Below, in pieces: positions 1 to 9,170 of a DNA stretch of 64,000 nt. Position 1 is the first letter of the stretch, and each line of letters starts with the position of its first letter. The position numbers and the translations under genes are program-made. Source of the stretch: Candidatus Krumholzibacteriota bacterium (GTDB lineage: Bacteria; Krumholzibacteriota; Krumholzibacteriia; Krumholzibacteriales; WJIX01); contig JAXHNR010000001.1 in the NCBI GenBank assembly GCA_034520215.1, forward strand, positions 920,560 through 984,559, read 5' to 3'. Under the pieces are notes generated by a model. The model had not been told where the DNA came from, searched no databases, and saw only the letters and a program-made list of their open reading frames with translations.

Positions 1-230
1 ATATCGGCATATCCTTAGAACACTTAATGCTTGCCGCTGAAGTTGAGGGTCTCGGAACATGCTGGATAGGGGCTTTTATAGAGGAAGATGTAAGAGACTT
101 GCTTGATATACCTGAAGAAGTAAAAATTGTCGCGCTTACACCTCTTGGATATCCTGATTGCGAAAAAAGCTTTAACTCCAGAAAAAGCCTGGATGAAATT
201 GTGATGTATGATAAGTGGCAGGATGAATAA
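1..230 (+). CDS. Nitroreductase family protein, C-terminal part (5' end outside window)
   Basis: An open frame enters from the left edge (codons start at base 3) and stops at 228-230. The visible residues include an LEHLMLAAE helix, then GLGTCWIGAF and VKIVALTPLGYP, which match the C-terminal half of FMN-dependent nitroreductases: the helix before GxGxCWxG and the strand leading to a G-Y-P motif. Family members are homodimeric flavoproteins that reduce nitro compounds, quinones or other electron acceptors with NAD(P)H; the substrate cannot be told from this piece. The apparent ATG at 27 is internal, because the reading frame is open and conserved before it. The gene is separated from the next by about 150 bp with no clear terminator. 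Confidence 0.8.
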   Translation, partial: IGISLEHLMLAAEVEGLGTCWIGAFIEEDVRDLLDIPEEVKIVALTPLGYPDCEKSFNSRKSLDEIVMYDKWQDE

Positions 231-377
231 CTTAAATCCAGCTATTCACCATATATGAATATCTGATCAAAATGAGATTGTCAAATGACCGTTTGTTCTG
301 TTATGTAATCTAATTGGTATTTTTTTTGCACCTATTCTGAATAACTACTGTAAAATCAAGTAAAACGAAAGATTCAA

Positions 378-1826
378 ATGATTGATAAATCTGTTAAATC
401 GGTTCCCGAAGGTTTACGCAAGCTCGAACAGTTTGTGTTTGGAATATCAGATCTTCTTTTTCAGGTCAGATTATATCCGCCCGGTCATGATTTCACCCAG
501 AAACTATACAGAAAGATGCATCTGAATTTACAAGCCATTATTGGAAGAAGTCCCAATATAGTATTCAGAGTTATAGGTGGTTCAATATACTATATGAATT
601 TCAGAATTGATGTTGAGAAAAGATATTGTAAAGGGATCAATTTATTCAGAGAAGCGATTGAAAAGATGTCGATCCGTGAGATTGAGATCAAAGCTGATAT
701 AGAGAAAGGAGAGATAAAGGCGTTCTTGGAAATCTGTCTAGCGGCTGTGGAAAGAGATAAATACGCGGATTTAGGCAGTAAATGGAGGGCCATACGCAAT
801 ATTAAAATAAGAAACATAAATAAGAAGAGAGTCATTGTGCCTGATAAAACTGTATCATACGCCTATTTTGGAAAGATGGATGCGGATGACTGTAATACGG
901 GAGTTGAGGTAAAGGGTAAGATAGGAGAAGTTCTAACTAAATTGAATAAATTGGAATCATCCCAGAGAAGGGTAGCAGGAAAGAAAGTATTGGAACTTAT
1001 AAGCGAGTTCGACAAAGATTATTATGCTATTCTTCTACTTAAATCTCTTAAATCCTTCGATACTTACACATTTAATCATTCTGTGAATGTAGCTGTTATT
1101 TCAGCAGCGATTGCTTCGCGGGCAGGGTATTCTGAAGATGTGATCAGCACTATAGGACTCGCCGGTTTGCTGCACGATGTAGGGAAGCTGTGTATCCCAA
1201 GAGATATTCTTCACAAACCCGGAGGATTGACGCCTACAGAGTGGCTGTATGTGAAGAGGCATCCGGCTGAAGGAGCCAAAATATTAAGAGAAGAAGGCGG
1301 TTGTTCGTATGTTCAGAGGGTGGCTTATGAACATCACATCGGCTACAATATGAGCGGTTATCCAAATGTAGGGAAAAATCGGAAACTACTGGATGCTTCT
1401 TTCATAGTGCAAATAGCTGATACATATGACGCGCTAACCACTAAAAGGCCCTATAGAAAACAATTGAATCCCTTCGAGGCAGTTAGATCCATGCAGAATA
1501 TGCGGGGAGAACAGTTCCATCCTCATTTTATGGATCTATTTATGACTGTACTTGGAAATTTGCCGATTGGAAAACTAGTCCAACTTGATAATGATGAGAC
1601 GGCGGTTATTGTAGATACAGATGACGGTACCGGTAATTTCCCGAGCGTTCGAGTTATTAGGGATTCAAACGGATTTGAAGTAAGTAAAAATACTTTAATC
1701 GATTTAAACGAAAAAAACCCGAACACGGGAAAATACTCCCGATCGATAAAGAATGTCTTAGATACCCCTTTCAGGGATATAGATATAGGTAAATACACAC
1801 ATGGGAAAAAATCATATCAGCCTTAA
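378..1826 (+). CDS. HD-GYP domain protein (c-di-GMP phosphodiesterase-like)
   Basis: 482 aa, no signal peptide. Residues 1 to about 200 form an N-terminal region I do not recognise. The HD-GYP domain lies at about 230-400, with the metal-binding HD pair at H266-D267 inside LLHDVGKL, a later EHH and a GYP. A DxYDALTxxRPYR segment follows, as in this family. HD-GYP proteins hydrolyse c-di-GMP or act as its sensors. The canonical HHExxDGxGYP stretch reads HHIGYNMSGYP here, so the Glu, Asp and first Gly are replaced while the histidines and GYP are kept; activity is therefore uncertain. The C-terminal 80 residues resemble the small beta domain common after HD-GYP. Cytoplasmic. Confidence 0.88.
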   Translation: MIDKSVKSVPEGLRKLEQFVFGISDLLFQVRLYPPGHDFTQKLYRKMHLNLQAIIGRSPNIVFRVIGGSIYYMNFRIDVEKRYCKGINLFREAIEKMSIREIEIKADIEKGEIKAFLEICLAAVERDKYADLGSKWRAIRNIKIRNINKKRVIVPDKTVSYAYFGKMDADDCNTGVEVKGKIGEVLTKLNKLESSQRRVAGKKVLELISEFDKDYYAILLLKSLKSFDTYTFNHSVNVAVISAAIASRAGYSEDVISTIGLAGLLHDVGKLCIPRDILHKPGGLTPTEWLYVKRHPAEGAKILREEGGCSYVQRVAYEHHIGYNMSGYPNVGKNRKLLDASFIVQIADTYDALTTKRPYRKQLNPFEAVRSMQNMRGEQFHPHFMDLFMTVLGNLPIGKLVQLDNDETAVIVDTDDGTGNFPSVRVIRDSNGFEVSKNTLIDLNEKNPNTGKYSRSIKNVLDTPFRDIDIGKYTHGKKSYQP

Positions 1827-1850
1827 TATAAAAGGCTAAAAGATTTTTCG
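1819..1850 (+). terminator. Weak terminator-like hairpin after the HD-GYP gene
   Basis: AGCCTT (1819-1824) pairs with AAGGCT (1832-1837) around the stop codon, followed by a short T run near 1845. The reverse complement is also followed by Ts, so it could serve both convergent genes. The stem is only 6 bp. Confidence 0.35.
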
Positions 1851-1879
1851 ATGTGCGGAGTTGTCGAACAAATTATTTT

Positions 1880-2281
1880 CTATATCTTATTCGGTAATCC
1901 TATCTGTTCTATCCGGCCGAAGATAGAGCAGGTGAACGCAATATCTTCAAGGGTTGTATGGATGATCAATTCAATCGATTTTGATTTATGAACCGGGCTG
2001 CCTGATGTTCTGGCAATATAACTAGCGCCGTCGGTGGCAACGCACCAGCCCATAGGCGCGTATACGTCTTGTATAGATTCATCGGCATCGATTATTTTAA
2101 CTCCGTAAATATCATCACCGTAAGAAGTTATGTTAATTTTTACTAAAAAATTACCATTTTCCATCGGAGTAACCGATTTATTTACCATATAGGGGCTGGA
2201 AAAGGCGGGGGGGCTGAGCAGAGTCCCCATACTCACAATTAGAAATACCGAAACCAAGAATTTAACATAGCGCAGATTCAT
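1880..2281 (-). CDS. Hypothetical secreted protein
   Basis: 133 aa with a typical N-terminal signal peptide: basic n-region (MNLRYVK), a hydrophobic core to about residue 24 and a likely cleavage after AFS near residue 28. The remainder alternates short beta-strand-like segments and contains one C in WCVATDG and one in FTCSIFG, which could form a disulphide in the periplasm. An AGGAG ribosome site lies 7 bases upstream of the ATG on the minus strand. I do not recognise the family. It converges with the HD-GYP gene and diverges from the response regulator at 2568. Confidence 0.6.
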   Translation of the reverse strand: MNLRYVKFLVSVFLIVSMGTLLSPPAFSSPYMVNKSVTPMENGNFLVKINITSYGDDIYGVKIIDADESIQDVYAPMGWCVATDGASYIARTSGSPVHKSKSIELIIHTTLEDIAFTCSIFGRIEQIGLPNKI

Positions 2282-2392
2282 GCTGTTTCTCCTGTCATAG
2301 GTGTAGTAGCAAGTTGATTTAGGTTCAGTGCATATACGTTTAGTAGTTTATGCACTTTTATTATACCATAAAACAGGTGGTTTTGTCGAGGG

Positions 2393-2415
2393 TGTATGAA
2401 ATTGGGGAAACTACA
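2393..2415 (+). repeat. Solo relic of the right end of the 287-bp MITE-like repeat
   Basis: This 23-base stretch agrees at 20 positions with 18021-18043, the right end of repeat copy 2, including the run AATTGGGGAAACT. No left end or body is present nearby, so it looks like a decayed or truncated copy. Confidence 0.5.
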
Positions 2416-2567
2416 ATGAATTAAATATCAATTGAATAAAAATGAGGATTGATTTAATATAACTTTTTAAGGGTTTATTTAAAGTGAGATAATAAGGCGG
2501 GGTGTAGATAAATAAAACAGGCTATCTTTTAACTTAAGTTATTATAGAGTGTTTATTGGAGCAAACC

Positions 2568-2930
2568 GTGAAAAGTACTGTTTTAATCGTTGATGATGAA
2601 GTTCATCTGGTGAAAATTCTGCGTTTTACTCTCGAGCATGAAGGATACAATGTAATATCTGCTTTTGACGGCAGGGAAGCCGTTGACAAAATAGAATCGG
2701 AGAGGCCGGATATTATCATACTTGATCTTATGCTTCCCGGTATTGATGGCTACAAGGTATGCAATAAGGTAAAGGAGAACGAAGAGCTTAAGGAAATCCC
2801 AGTGATCATACTATCTGCGAGGAATTTTGAGAGTGAGAATATTGAAGAGAAGATTATGGCTGACGCGTTAATGAAAAAACCTTTTAATACTCAAGAGCTT
2901 TTAAAAGTTATAGATGACCTTATCCATTAA
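2568..2930 (+). CDS. Single-domain response regulator (CheY-like receiver)
   Basis: About 120 aa, a lone receiver domain: acidic pocket VDDE near the N-terminus, phosphoacceptor D53 in LDLMLPG, the ILSA switch Thr/Ser position, and K in MKKPFN. There is no output domain, so it would act by protein-protein contact, as CheY/Spo0F/DivK types do. Start choice: a TTG at 2556 is in frame but poorly preceded, while the GTG at 2568 follows a GGAG by 6 bases, so 2568 is preferred. No kinase is adjacent, making it an orphan regulator. Confidence 0.88.
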   Translation: MKSTVLIVDDEVHLVKILRFTLEHEGYNVISAFDGREAVDKIESERPDIIILDLMLPGIDGYKVCNKVKENEELKEIPVIILSARNFESENIEEKIMADALMKKPFNTQELLKVIDDLIH

Positions 2931-3008
2931 TATGGAATTAATTCCGCTGGAGCTATCTGTTAACTGGATATTTTATTAGGGTTGCAGTAATGTCCTGTCT
3001 GATTTATT

Positions 3009-3608
3009 CTAGCTGGCCCCGCCTTGTTTTCTTTTAACTTCCTTTTTTCCTCTGAGGTAATTTCTTTTACGGTTGATTAAATTATTTATAGAAGTTTCAA
3101 GATTAATATAATCTTTAGACTCAAGGTATCCGTTTATCTCTTCAAGCTTCTCCAGTTCTCCTGATTCCCTCTCTTCTATCTTCGACAGCATAGATCTGAA
3201 GGAAGATTCAGTTCCCCTGAAAGGGCCTTTCGTGTTCAAATCACTTTTACTTGGGAGAGGGCCGTCGGCAATTTCTGTCATCTTTCTCCGAATTAGAATC
3301 AGGGTATTGAAGAACCTTGCCATTGTAATACGATTAAAAATGTAGAGAGAAAGGAGAATAATTCCTATCACACCGAAGGTATTGAAGAGAAGAAGGTTTT
3401 TGAGTTTTGAAACGATTGGTAAAAGTTCGGGCACCTGCCTTGCCATTGCGGATCCTGTTGCTATAAAAGCGAAATAAAAGGAAACCCCGAAAGCCACGGC
3501 AACAACGACAGTACTTGATGTAATCAAGAGAAGCACTCTCTTTTTAAGTTCCCCCACAGTTTCATCCGCAAATTCTTTGTCTGATTTTGAGCTTTGATAT
3601 CCAGTCAT
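3009..3608 (-). CDS. Membrane protein with HAMP-like linker, function unknown
   Basis: 199 aa. Two transmembrane helices (about residues 26-50 and 73-93) flank a short extracytoplasmic loop, followed by a region from about 94 to 150 with the length and heptad character of a HAMP-like linker, then a charged coiled coil (EERESGELEKLEEINGYLES) and a very basic tail. It resembles the input half of a chemoreceptor or sensor kinase but ends without a signalling or kinase domain, so it may be a stand-alone membrane adaptor. It lies 77 bp downstream of the DUF116 gene on the same strand and could be co-transcribed. Confidence 0.55.
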   Translation of the reverse strand: MTGYQSSKSDKEFADETVGELKKRVLLLITSSTVVVAVAFGVSFYFAFIATGSAMARQVPELLPIVSKLKNLLLFNTFGVIGIILLSLYIFNRITMARFFNTLILIRRKMTEIADGPLPSKSDLNTKGPFRGTESSFRSMLSKIEERESGELEKLEEINGYLESKDYINLETSINNLINRKRNYLRGKKEVKRKQGGAS

Positions 3609-3685
3609 GGCAGTTTTCCCTTCATTAACATGAGATTACGATATAGGCGCATTAAACATTTATAACAATAATTGTGCCATTATTT

Positions 3686-4480
3686 CTATGATTTGTGGTT
3701 TTGGAAGAAATCAAGGGCGGATTCAAATTCTTCAGTGTCTATAACAGTGTTTTTGCATGGGCCTTCAGGACGTTTGTTTGGTATGCCTATAACCGGAATT
3801 TTCGGAGCTATTTCCCGAATTCCTGATAGCAAGTCTCTTTCACAAGCTACAGCGACAATTGCCCTGGGAGATGTATCCGCGACCTGCTTCCTGGCAATGT
3901 TTCCTCCGGGAGCAATTTGATAAACTACATCCTGGAATTTCCCGCATATTCTCTTGATCTCTTTCAGCAGATCTTTTTGCAGACACCTCGGCAGCAGAGC
4001 GAGAACCGGGCCTTCTTTTCGCGGAAGGTTAACGAGACTGTTATTTACCAGGATGAAGGAATGGCTTATTCTGTCTCTCGATATACCGAAAAGAGCCGCA
4101 AGTTTAGAAACATAAGGAAGAAGGAAGAAAAAGAGTTTACTATTATCAAGGCAAGCCTTTACGTAAAATCTTTTGAGGAAAATATTCAATAACAAGAAGA
4201 TATACCATAAGAAAAGCGCTGCCCCAGCTGCTAATATCGATATTATAAGGATAGTTACCCAGAGTTTGCCAAAGAGTTCAAATCGGGGCAGTGTGAGGTA
4301 AAGAAAAAGGAGACCCAGAATTATCAAACCGAAAAGCACTGCCAGTGATAAAAGTAGAAAGGTCTTCCTGCTCTCTTTAATTTCTGTTTCTAGAATTTCG
4401 CCCTGCCAGTTAATCCATTCATCTCCGAGCATTCGTTTTTTTTTATCAGGGGCAGCTTTTGATTTATCTTTATCAGGCAT
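3686..4480 (-). CDS. DUF116 family membrane protein
   Basis: 264 aa. Two N-terminal transmembrane helices (about 41-62 and 74-104) precede a cytoplasmic DUF116 domain recognised by LPRCLQ, a second Cys about 14 residues on, IAPGGNIAR, VAVACERDL and GPCKNTVID. Four conserved cysteines suggest metal or cluster binding, as is common in this uncharacterised family; that is inference. The last 90 residues show alpha/beta character. The gene diverges from the DMT exporter at 4617 and is followed by the HAMP-like membrane protein. No function is known to me. Confidence 0.75.
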   Translation of the reverse strand: MPDKDKSKAAPDKKKRMLGDEWINWQGEILETEIKESRKTFLLLSLAVLFGLIILGLLFLYLTLPRFELFGKLWVTILIISILAAGAALFLWYIFLLLNIFLKRFYVKACLDNSKLFFFLLPYVSKLAALFGISRDRISHSFILVNNSLVNLPRKEGPVLALLPRCLQKDLLKEIKRICGKFQDVVYQIAPGGNIARKQVADTSPRAIVAVACERDLLSGIREIAPKIPVIGIPNKRPEGPCKNTVIDTEEFESALDFFQNHKS

Positions 4481-4616
4481 TTTGGCAATTAACTAAGAGA
4501 ATGAAAGTTCATTTATACTTTTATCGAATACATCTTTGAATTTACATGAAGAGAGTTTAATATTCAATAATAATCATACTGCGGTCTTTTAAGCTTAAGA
4601 AAGAGTCGAGGTTATT

Positions 4617-5528
4617 TTGCGAAAGGAAAATATAAGGACAAAATTTGTTCTGCTGATCGGGATTATTTCAATTTCCTTCGCGGCCACATTTGTAAAGCTG
4701 GCTGACGCTCCATCTTCCGTAATTGCCTCTTTAAGGCTCTTATTTTCATCTGTTATACTTATTCCGTGCATATTTTTCTCGAGCAGTTTAAGGGCTGAAT
4801 TCAGGAAATTCTCCTCTAAGGATATTTTATTATTATTATTGTCCGGCTTTTTCCTTTCCCTGCATTTCCTTTTGTGGATAACTTCTCTATATTTTACGGG
4901 TATAACTAATAGCGTTGTTCTAGTTACAACTTCACCTATATTCATTACACTTTTTTCGTCTTTTGTTTTCAAGGATGTAATTAGCAGGAGTTTTTGGGTC
5001 GGTTTGATCTTGGCTCTGGCAGGTTGCCTTGTACTTGGCGGGAACGATATAATAGGCAGTATTGAAATGTTGAAGGGTGACATGCTGGCTATATCAGGCG
5101 CGATATCGATCGCCGGATATTTTATTGTGGGGAGCATTTTGAGAAAGAAAATGTCTCTTCTTGCCTATATAATTCCAGTTTATATAACAGCTGCTGCATT
5201 TCTTACAATTACGTTACCCCTTTCAGGAAATTCACTGAGCGGATATTCCCCTGAGACTTATTTCTATTGTTTATTGATGGCGGTAATTTGTCAGATAGTA
5301 GGACATTCTTCATTCAATTGGGCTTTAAAGAGGTTAAAAGCGTCTATGGCCACAATGGCAATTATCGGCGAGCCTGTGGGGGCAGCTCTTCTGGCATTCT
5401 TGATTCTCGGGGATATACCTTCTATAATGACGGTCCTCGGCAGCCTTGTAATACTGACCGGCATATCGATTATTCTTCTCAATAACCCTATAAGGCCGGA
5501 GGCTTCAGATATTAAATCTGAATCTTAA
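4617..5528 (+). CDS. EamA/DMT-superfamily transporter
   Basis: 303 aa, ten predicted transmembrane helices in two EamA repeats (about 8-140 and 155-290), the usual length and topology of drug/metabolite exporters (RhaT/YdcZ type). Typical features are the N-terminal ISFAATFVKLA segment, SVVLVTTSPIF at the end of the first repeat and GEPVGAALLAFLILGDI near the end of the second. Substrate cannot be predicted. The TTG start at 4617 follows GAGG by 5 bases. It stands alone, with the next gene convergent after 50 bp. Confidence 0.85.
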   Translation: MRKENIRTKFVLLIGIISISFAATFVKLADAPSSVIASLRLLFSSVILIPCIFFSSSLRAEFRKFSSKDILLLLLSGFFLSLHFLLWITSLYFTGITNSVVLVTTSPIFITLFSSFVFKDVISRSFWVGLILALAGCLVLGGNDIIGSIEMLKGDMLAISGAISIAGYFIVGSILRKKMSLLAYIIPVYITAAAFLTITLPLSGNSLSGYSPETYFYCLLMAVICQIVGHSSFNWALKRLKASMATMAIIGEPVGAALLAFLILGDIPSIMTVLGSLVILTGISIILLNNPIRPEASDIKSES

Positions 5529-5581
5529 TTCGGCAGAGAAACTAGTTGATCAATAAGATAATAGAATATCAGGCGGAAAGT

Positions 5582-6715
5582 TTATTTCAGTTCATTGATT
5601 AAATCCTTAGCCATAATAATATATTTTTCATCACCATCCCAATTCTCAATAAACTTATTGAATGTTTTCTCCGCAAGCTTATTGTTGCCGGTTTTCATGT
5701 AAGCTCGGCCAAGATAATAAAGAAATCTGCCCGGACTATCCATTCTACTCACGGCGACTTCAAATTTTTTAAGGGCTTTCTCGTTTCTGCCGCTTTTCAA
5801 AAGTAAGATTCCGAAATTGCCTAAGATCTCATTGTTGTCTGGAGCTAAATTTTGGGCTTTAGAATATGCCTTTATCGCTTCAGCCCACCTAGACATTGCT
5901 CCGTAAACTTCTCCCATCCCCGCCCAGGCAGAGCTTTCCTTCTTATCTTTAAAGATAGACAGGTTGAAATAGTTTTTCGCGTCATTATAACGTTTCAGTT
6001 TTAGGGCTGATTTTCCAAGGTAAAGAAACATTTCAGAGTTTGTTTCTCCAATGTATCTTGCTTCAGAAAGTGTTTCTATGGCTTCCCTATACATCTGTCT
6101 TTTATACATGATTTTTCCAAGTAAAGTGAGTAAATCGATATTGTCGCTGTTGCGAAATTGTATTATTTGCATGTATGCCTGTTCATATTGGCCTTCGCGA
6201 AATAGAACGTCGGCAAAAAGGATATTTGCTTTTATATTACCGGGGGAAAGTCCCAAGGCAAGAGAAGCGTATTTTTCCGCTGTATTTATATTGTTATTGG
6301 AGAGAGCACATTCTGCAATGCCGAGATACGGCGGCAAATAATTGGTTTTTAATCTAATGCTGAATTTGTAGCTGGCTTTTGCCTCTATGCACTTATTCTG
6401 GCTTTGGAGTGAAAGTCCGAGTTTATAATGTGATATATGATCATTCCTGTCCAAATCGAGTGTCTTTCGAAAGTTCTTTTCGGCTTCTATAAAATTATGA
6501 GTCGCGAGGTACGCGTTTCCGAGGTTGAAATATATATCCGGGTCGTTCTTTCGATACTTCAGGGATTTATTCCATAGAAAAATCGCTTTTTCCATTTTAT
6601 TATCAGCCGCCGCGTTTACGCCTTGATTGTAATAATTAACAGCTTTGTCCGAACATGAAAAAAAGATCGCGATGATTAATAAATGGATTGAAAATCGTAA
6701 CGCGGATTTCATCAT
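5582..6715 (-). CDS. TPR-repeat lipoprotein
   Basis: 377 aa. The N-terminus is a short lipoprotein signal peptide ending in FFSCS, with the candidate lipidated Cys near residue 21; the lipobox is a little degenerate. From about residue 26 onward the protein is tandem TPR repeats, roughly nine to ten, each with the A/G at position 8 and A at position 20 pattern (for example NLGNAYLATHNFIEAEKNF). Such proteins scaffold envelope complexes; no partner is evident from neighbours. It is divergent from hflK. Confidence 0.82.
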   Translation of the reverse strand: MMKSALRFSIHLLIIAIFFSCSDKAVNYYNQGVNAAADNKMEKAIFLWNKSLKYRKNDPDIYFNLGNAYLATHNFIEAEKNFRKTLDLDRNDHISHYKLGLSLQSQNKCIEAKASYKFSIRLKTNYLPPYLGIAECALSNNNINTAEKYASLALGLSPGNIKANILFADVLFREGQYEQAYMQIIQFRNSDNIDLLTLLGKIMYKRQMYREAIETLSEARYIGETNSEMFLYLGKSALKLKRYNDAKNYFNLSIFKDKKESSAWAGMGEVYGAMSRWAEAIKAYSKAQNLAPDNNEILGNFGILLLKSGRNEKALKKFEVAVSRMDSPGRFLYYLGRAYMKTGNNKLAEKTFNKFIENWDGDEKYIIMAKDLINELK

Positions 6716-7025
6716 AACCCCCTTTTAAATATTCACCTCTTTTCTGATTATAAACAAAAACAATTGGGAATGCACTCAATTATTCTTATATCCATTCTTT
6801 AAATAATTTCTGATTATTGGAGGGAATCCCTTATCGGCTTTGATATTTAGAGTAGGTCAAGTTTTCTGTTGACTTCAATCAAGATTGTGGCTTAACCTGA
6901 ATATTCATGATTGAATATCCAGTTAGAATATGCTTTGTTGACGGCAGCAAACATATTGTCATGAAAAGTTAGTTTTCTCAATTCAATTTGTTTTTGATTA
7001 AGTTAATGGAAAGAAGGTGATTGGA
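6716..7025. other. Intergenic region between the TPR lipoprotein and hflK
   Basis: About 310 bp of AT-rich DNA between divergent genes. It holds one short palindrome, ATATTCA-TGAT-TGAATAT at 6901-6918, which could be an operator. TTGAC boxes at 6864 and 6938 lack a convincing -10 at proper spacing. No small gene is seen. Confidence 0.4.
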
Positions 7026-8003
7026 ATGAAGGTTCAGGTAGGCGACAAAGAATACTCCTGGTCTGGCGGAAAGATAAGAAATATTATCGCAGCTGTTATA
7101 GTGATTATTCTTGTTGCGTCCGGGTTTTATTCTATAGACGCTGATGAAACCGGGGTTGTAATGAGATTCGGAAAATTTGTTCGCCAAACACAACCGGGGC
7201 TTCATATTAAAATTCCTCTCGGTGTTGAGTCAGTAACGAAAATTAAGGTAAAAAAAGTTTTCAAACAGGAGTTTGGGTTCAGAACTCTTCAGGCATCCGT
7301 TCGTACGAGATACAGTTCAAGGACTTATACGGACGAATCTATTATGCTTACAGGAGATCTAAATGTCGCTGAAGTTGAATGGATCGTTCAATACAGGATT
7401 GAGGATGCTTACAATTACATTTTTAAGATCAAGGATACAGAAGAGACATTGAGAACGATGTCAGAAGCTGTTACCAGAAAAGTGGTGGGCGACAGAACTG
7501 TAACCGGGGTGCTTACAAAGGAAAGAGTTGAGATAGCCCAGGAAGTACAGGATGAACTTCAGGGTCTGCTGGATTATTTTGAAGCGGGAATTCATATCGT
7601 CACTGTCAAGTTTCAGGATGTCAACCCCCCTGAACCTGTAAGACCGGCTTTCAACGATGTGAACAGCGCCAAACAGGATAAATCGAAAATGATCAATCAA
7701 GGCTGGGAGTCATATAACAACAGGATACCTCGAGCGAAGGGAGAAGCAGAGCAGCTCATCTCAGAAGCCAAGGGGTATGCTCTTAAAAGAGTAAACAGGG
7801 CCAAAGGGGATGTCGCTCTTTTCAACAATGTTTATCGTGAATACAGGAAAGCGCCCAGTGTTACAAGACGCCGTCTTTATCTTGAGGCGATGAACGAAGT
7901 TCTTCCCAAAGTTGAACAGATATTTATTATCGATGAAGAACAGGAAGGAATCTTGCCCCATCTAGATCTGGGAGGAAATATCAAAGGAGGTGAAGGGCGA
8001 TGA
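7026..8003 (+). CDS. hflK: HflK: SPFH-domain membrane protease regulator subunit
   Basis: 325 aa. One N-terminal transmembrane helix (about residues 15-35), then the SPFH/Band 7 domain (about 40-210) beginning DETGVVMRFGKFV and including QPGLHIKIPLG, and a C-terminal coiled region rich in E/A/K (PRAKGEAEQLISEAKGYA). HflK and HflC form a large periplasm-facing cage around FtsH and modulate its proteolysis. A GTG at 7017 extends the frame by three codons, but it is part of the ribosome-binding sequence AGAAGGTGAT, so the ATG at 7026 is the better start. It overlaps hflC by an ATGA, so the two are translationally coupled. Confidence 0.92.
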   Translation: MKVQVGDKEYSWSGGKIRNIIAAVIVIILVASGFYSIDADETGVVMRFGKFVRQTQPGLHIKIPLGVESVTKIKVKKVFKQEFGFRTLQASVRTRYSSRTYTDESIMLTGDLNVAEVEWIVQYRIEDAYNYIFKIKDTEETLRTMSEAVTRKVVGDRTVTGVLTKERVEIAQEVQDELQGLLDYFEAGIHIVTVKFQDVNPPEPVRPAFNDVNSAKQDKSKMINQGWESYNNRIPRAKGEAEQLISEAKGYALKRVNRAKGDVALFNNVYREYRKAPSVTRRRLYLEAMNEVLPKVEQIFIIDEEQEGILPHLDLGGNIKGGEGR

Positions 8004-8941
8004 AAAAGAATACAATTATTTTAACAGTCATAGCAGCCATAGTTGTTCTCATCATCCTCAACAGCACGCTTTACACGGTAAATGAATTTGAACAAGGTAT
8101 TATTACACAGTTCGGTGACCCGGTAGGAGGAGCGATCACTGAATCCGGATTGCACATGAAGACACCGTTTATTCAGAAGTTCCACAGGTTTGAGAAGAGG
8201 ATTTTGATTTGGGATGGTGACGAAAACCAGATTCCAACATCAGACAAAAAGTATATTCGGCTTAATACAACAGCCAGATGGAAGATTGTCGATCCGTTAA
8301 AGTTCTATCAGTCTGTGGGGAATGAAAGGGGTGTGCAATCCAGGCTTGACGATATAATCGATTCAGCTGCGAGGGATGTAGTTTCAGCCCATAATTTATT
8401 TGAAATTGTAAGGAATTCTAACAAAGTGTTAGATAGACAGGAAGAAAACTTGATAGCTCAGACCAGTAAGTTGGAGAGGGTATCTCTCGGAAGAGACAGC
8501 CTCAAAGTGATGATGATGGAGAAGGCATCCGAACTTGTTCCTCAATATGGTATTGAATTGATCGATGTTCAGATCAAGAGGCTTAATTATGTTCAGGAAG
8601 TGCGTCAGAAAGTATATGAAAGGATGATTTCCGAAAGGCAGAAGATAGCCGCCATGTACCGTTCAGAGGGTAAGGGTGAAAAAGCCTCTATTGACGGACA
8701 ACGAGAAAGGGAATTACAACGTATTCAGTCGGAAGCCTATAAGGAAGCTCAAGATATCAAGGGTAAAGCGGACGCCGAGGCTACAAAGATTTATGCCGAA
8801 TCTTACGGTAAGAACCCTGAATTCTATTCTTTTCTCAAAACACTTGAAATTTACAGAAACACCATAGGTGAGAATTCCAGGGCTATTCTTACAACTAATA
8901 GTGACATCTACAAATACCTGAAGAAGAGCAGAGTGAGATAA
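8000..8941 (+). CDS. hflC: HflC: SPFH-domain membrane protease regulator subunit
   Basis: 313 aa. Transmembrane helix at about residues 5-22, SPFH domain starting YTVNEFEQGIITQFG and containing ESGLHMKTPF and LNTTARWKIVDPLKFY, then the typical helical segment MISERQKIAAMYRSEGKGE and GKADAEATKIYAESYGKNPEFY, diagnostic of HflC. It ends SDIYKYLKKSR, as HflC proteins do. It partners HflK at FtsH in the inner membrane. The ATG overlaps the hflK stop. No ftsH lies in the window. Confidence 0.93.
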   Translation: MKKNTIILTVIAAIVVLIILNSTLYTVNEFEQGIITQFGDPVGGAITESGLHMKTPFIQKFHRFEKRILIWDGDENQIPTSDKKYIRLNTTARWKIVDPLKFYQSVGNERGVQSRLDDIIDSAARDVVSAHNLFEIVRNSNKVLDRQEENLIAQTSKLERVSLGRDSLKVMMMEKASELVPQYGIELIDVQIKRLNYVQEVRQKVYERMISERQKIAAMYRSEGKGEKASIDGQRERELQRIQSEAYKEAQDIKGKADAEATKIYAESYGKNPEFYSFLKTLEIYRNTIGENSRAILTTNSDIYKYLKKSRVR

Positions 8942-8982
8942 AATTTGTTTTAAATAAAGAACTTTTTCAGTCTATCCGTTTG

Positions 8983-9028
8983 ATATTGATATACACCGTC
9001 GCGTAAGGCAGTCGGTGTATATCAATAT
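8983..9028. other. Long perfect hairpin downstream of hflC
   Basis: A 16-bp perfect inverted repeat (arms 8983-8998 and 9013-9028) around a 14-base loop. Only the loop-proximal CACCG/CGGTG end is GC-rich, and no T tract follows, so it is not a standard intrinsic terminator. It may stabilise the hflC 3' end or be a protein-binding or cruciform site. Confidence 0.7.
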
Positions 9029-9170
9029 TGTAGAGGGTCTCTGATTTATGGGATATAATTTTTTACCCGCCGCGCAAAGAATTTAAACAAATATTTATCG
9101 CAATATAGGTCTGTTTTTTATAGATTATAATAGCCGTTAATATGAAAGAGACCTGAAAATGGGAGAATGG

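Noticed and set aside
4595-5137. 180-codon minus-strand frame opposite the DMT exporter
   Set aside because: Antisense shadow; the plus strand encodes ten clear membrane helices of a known family.
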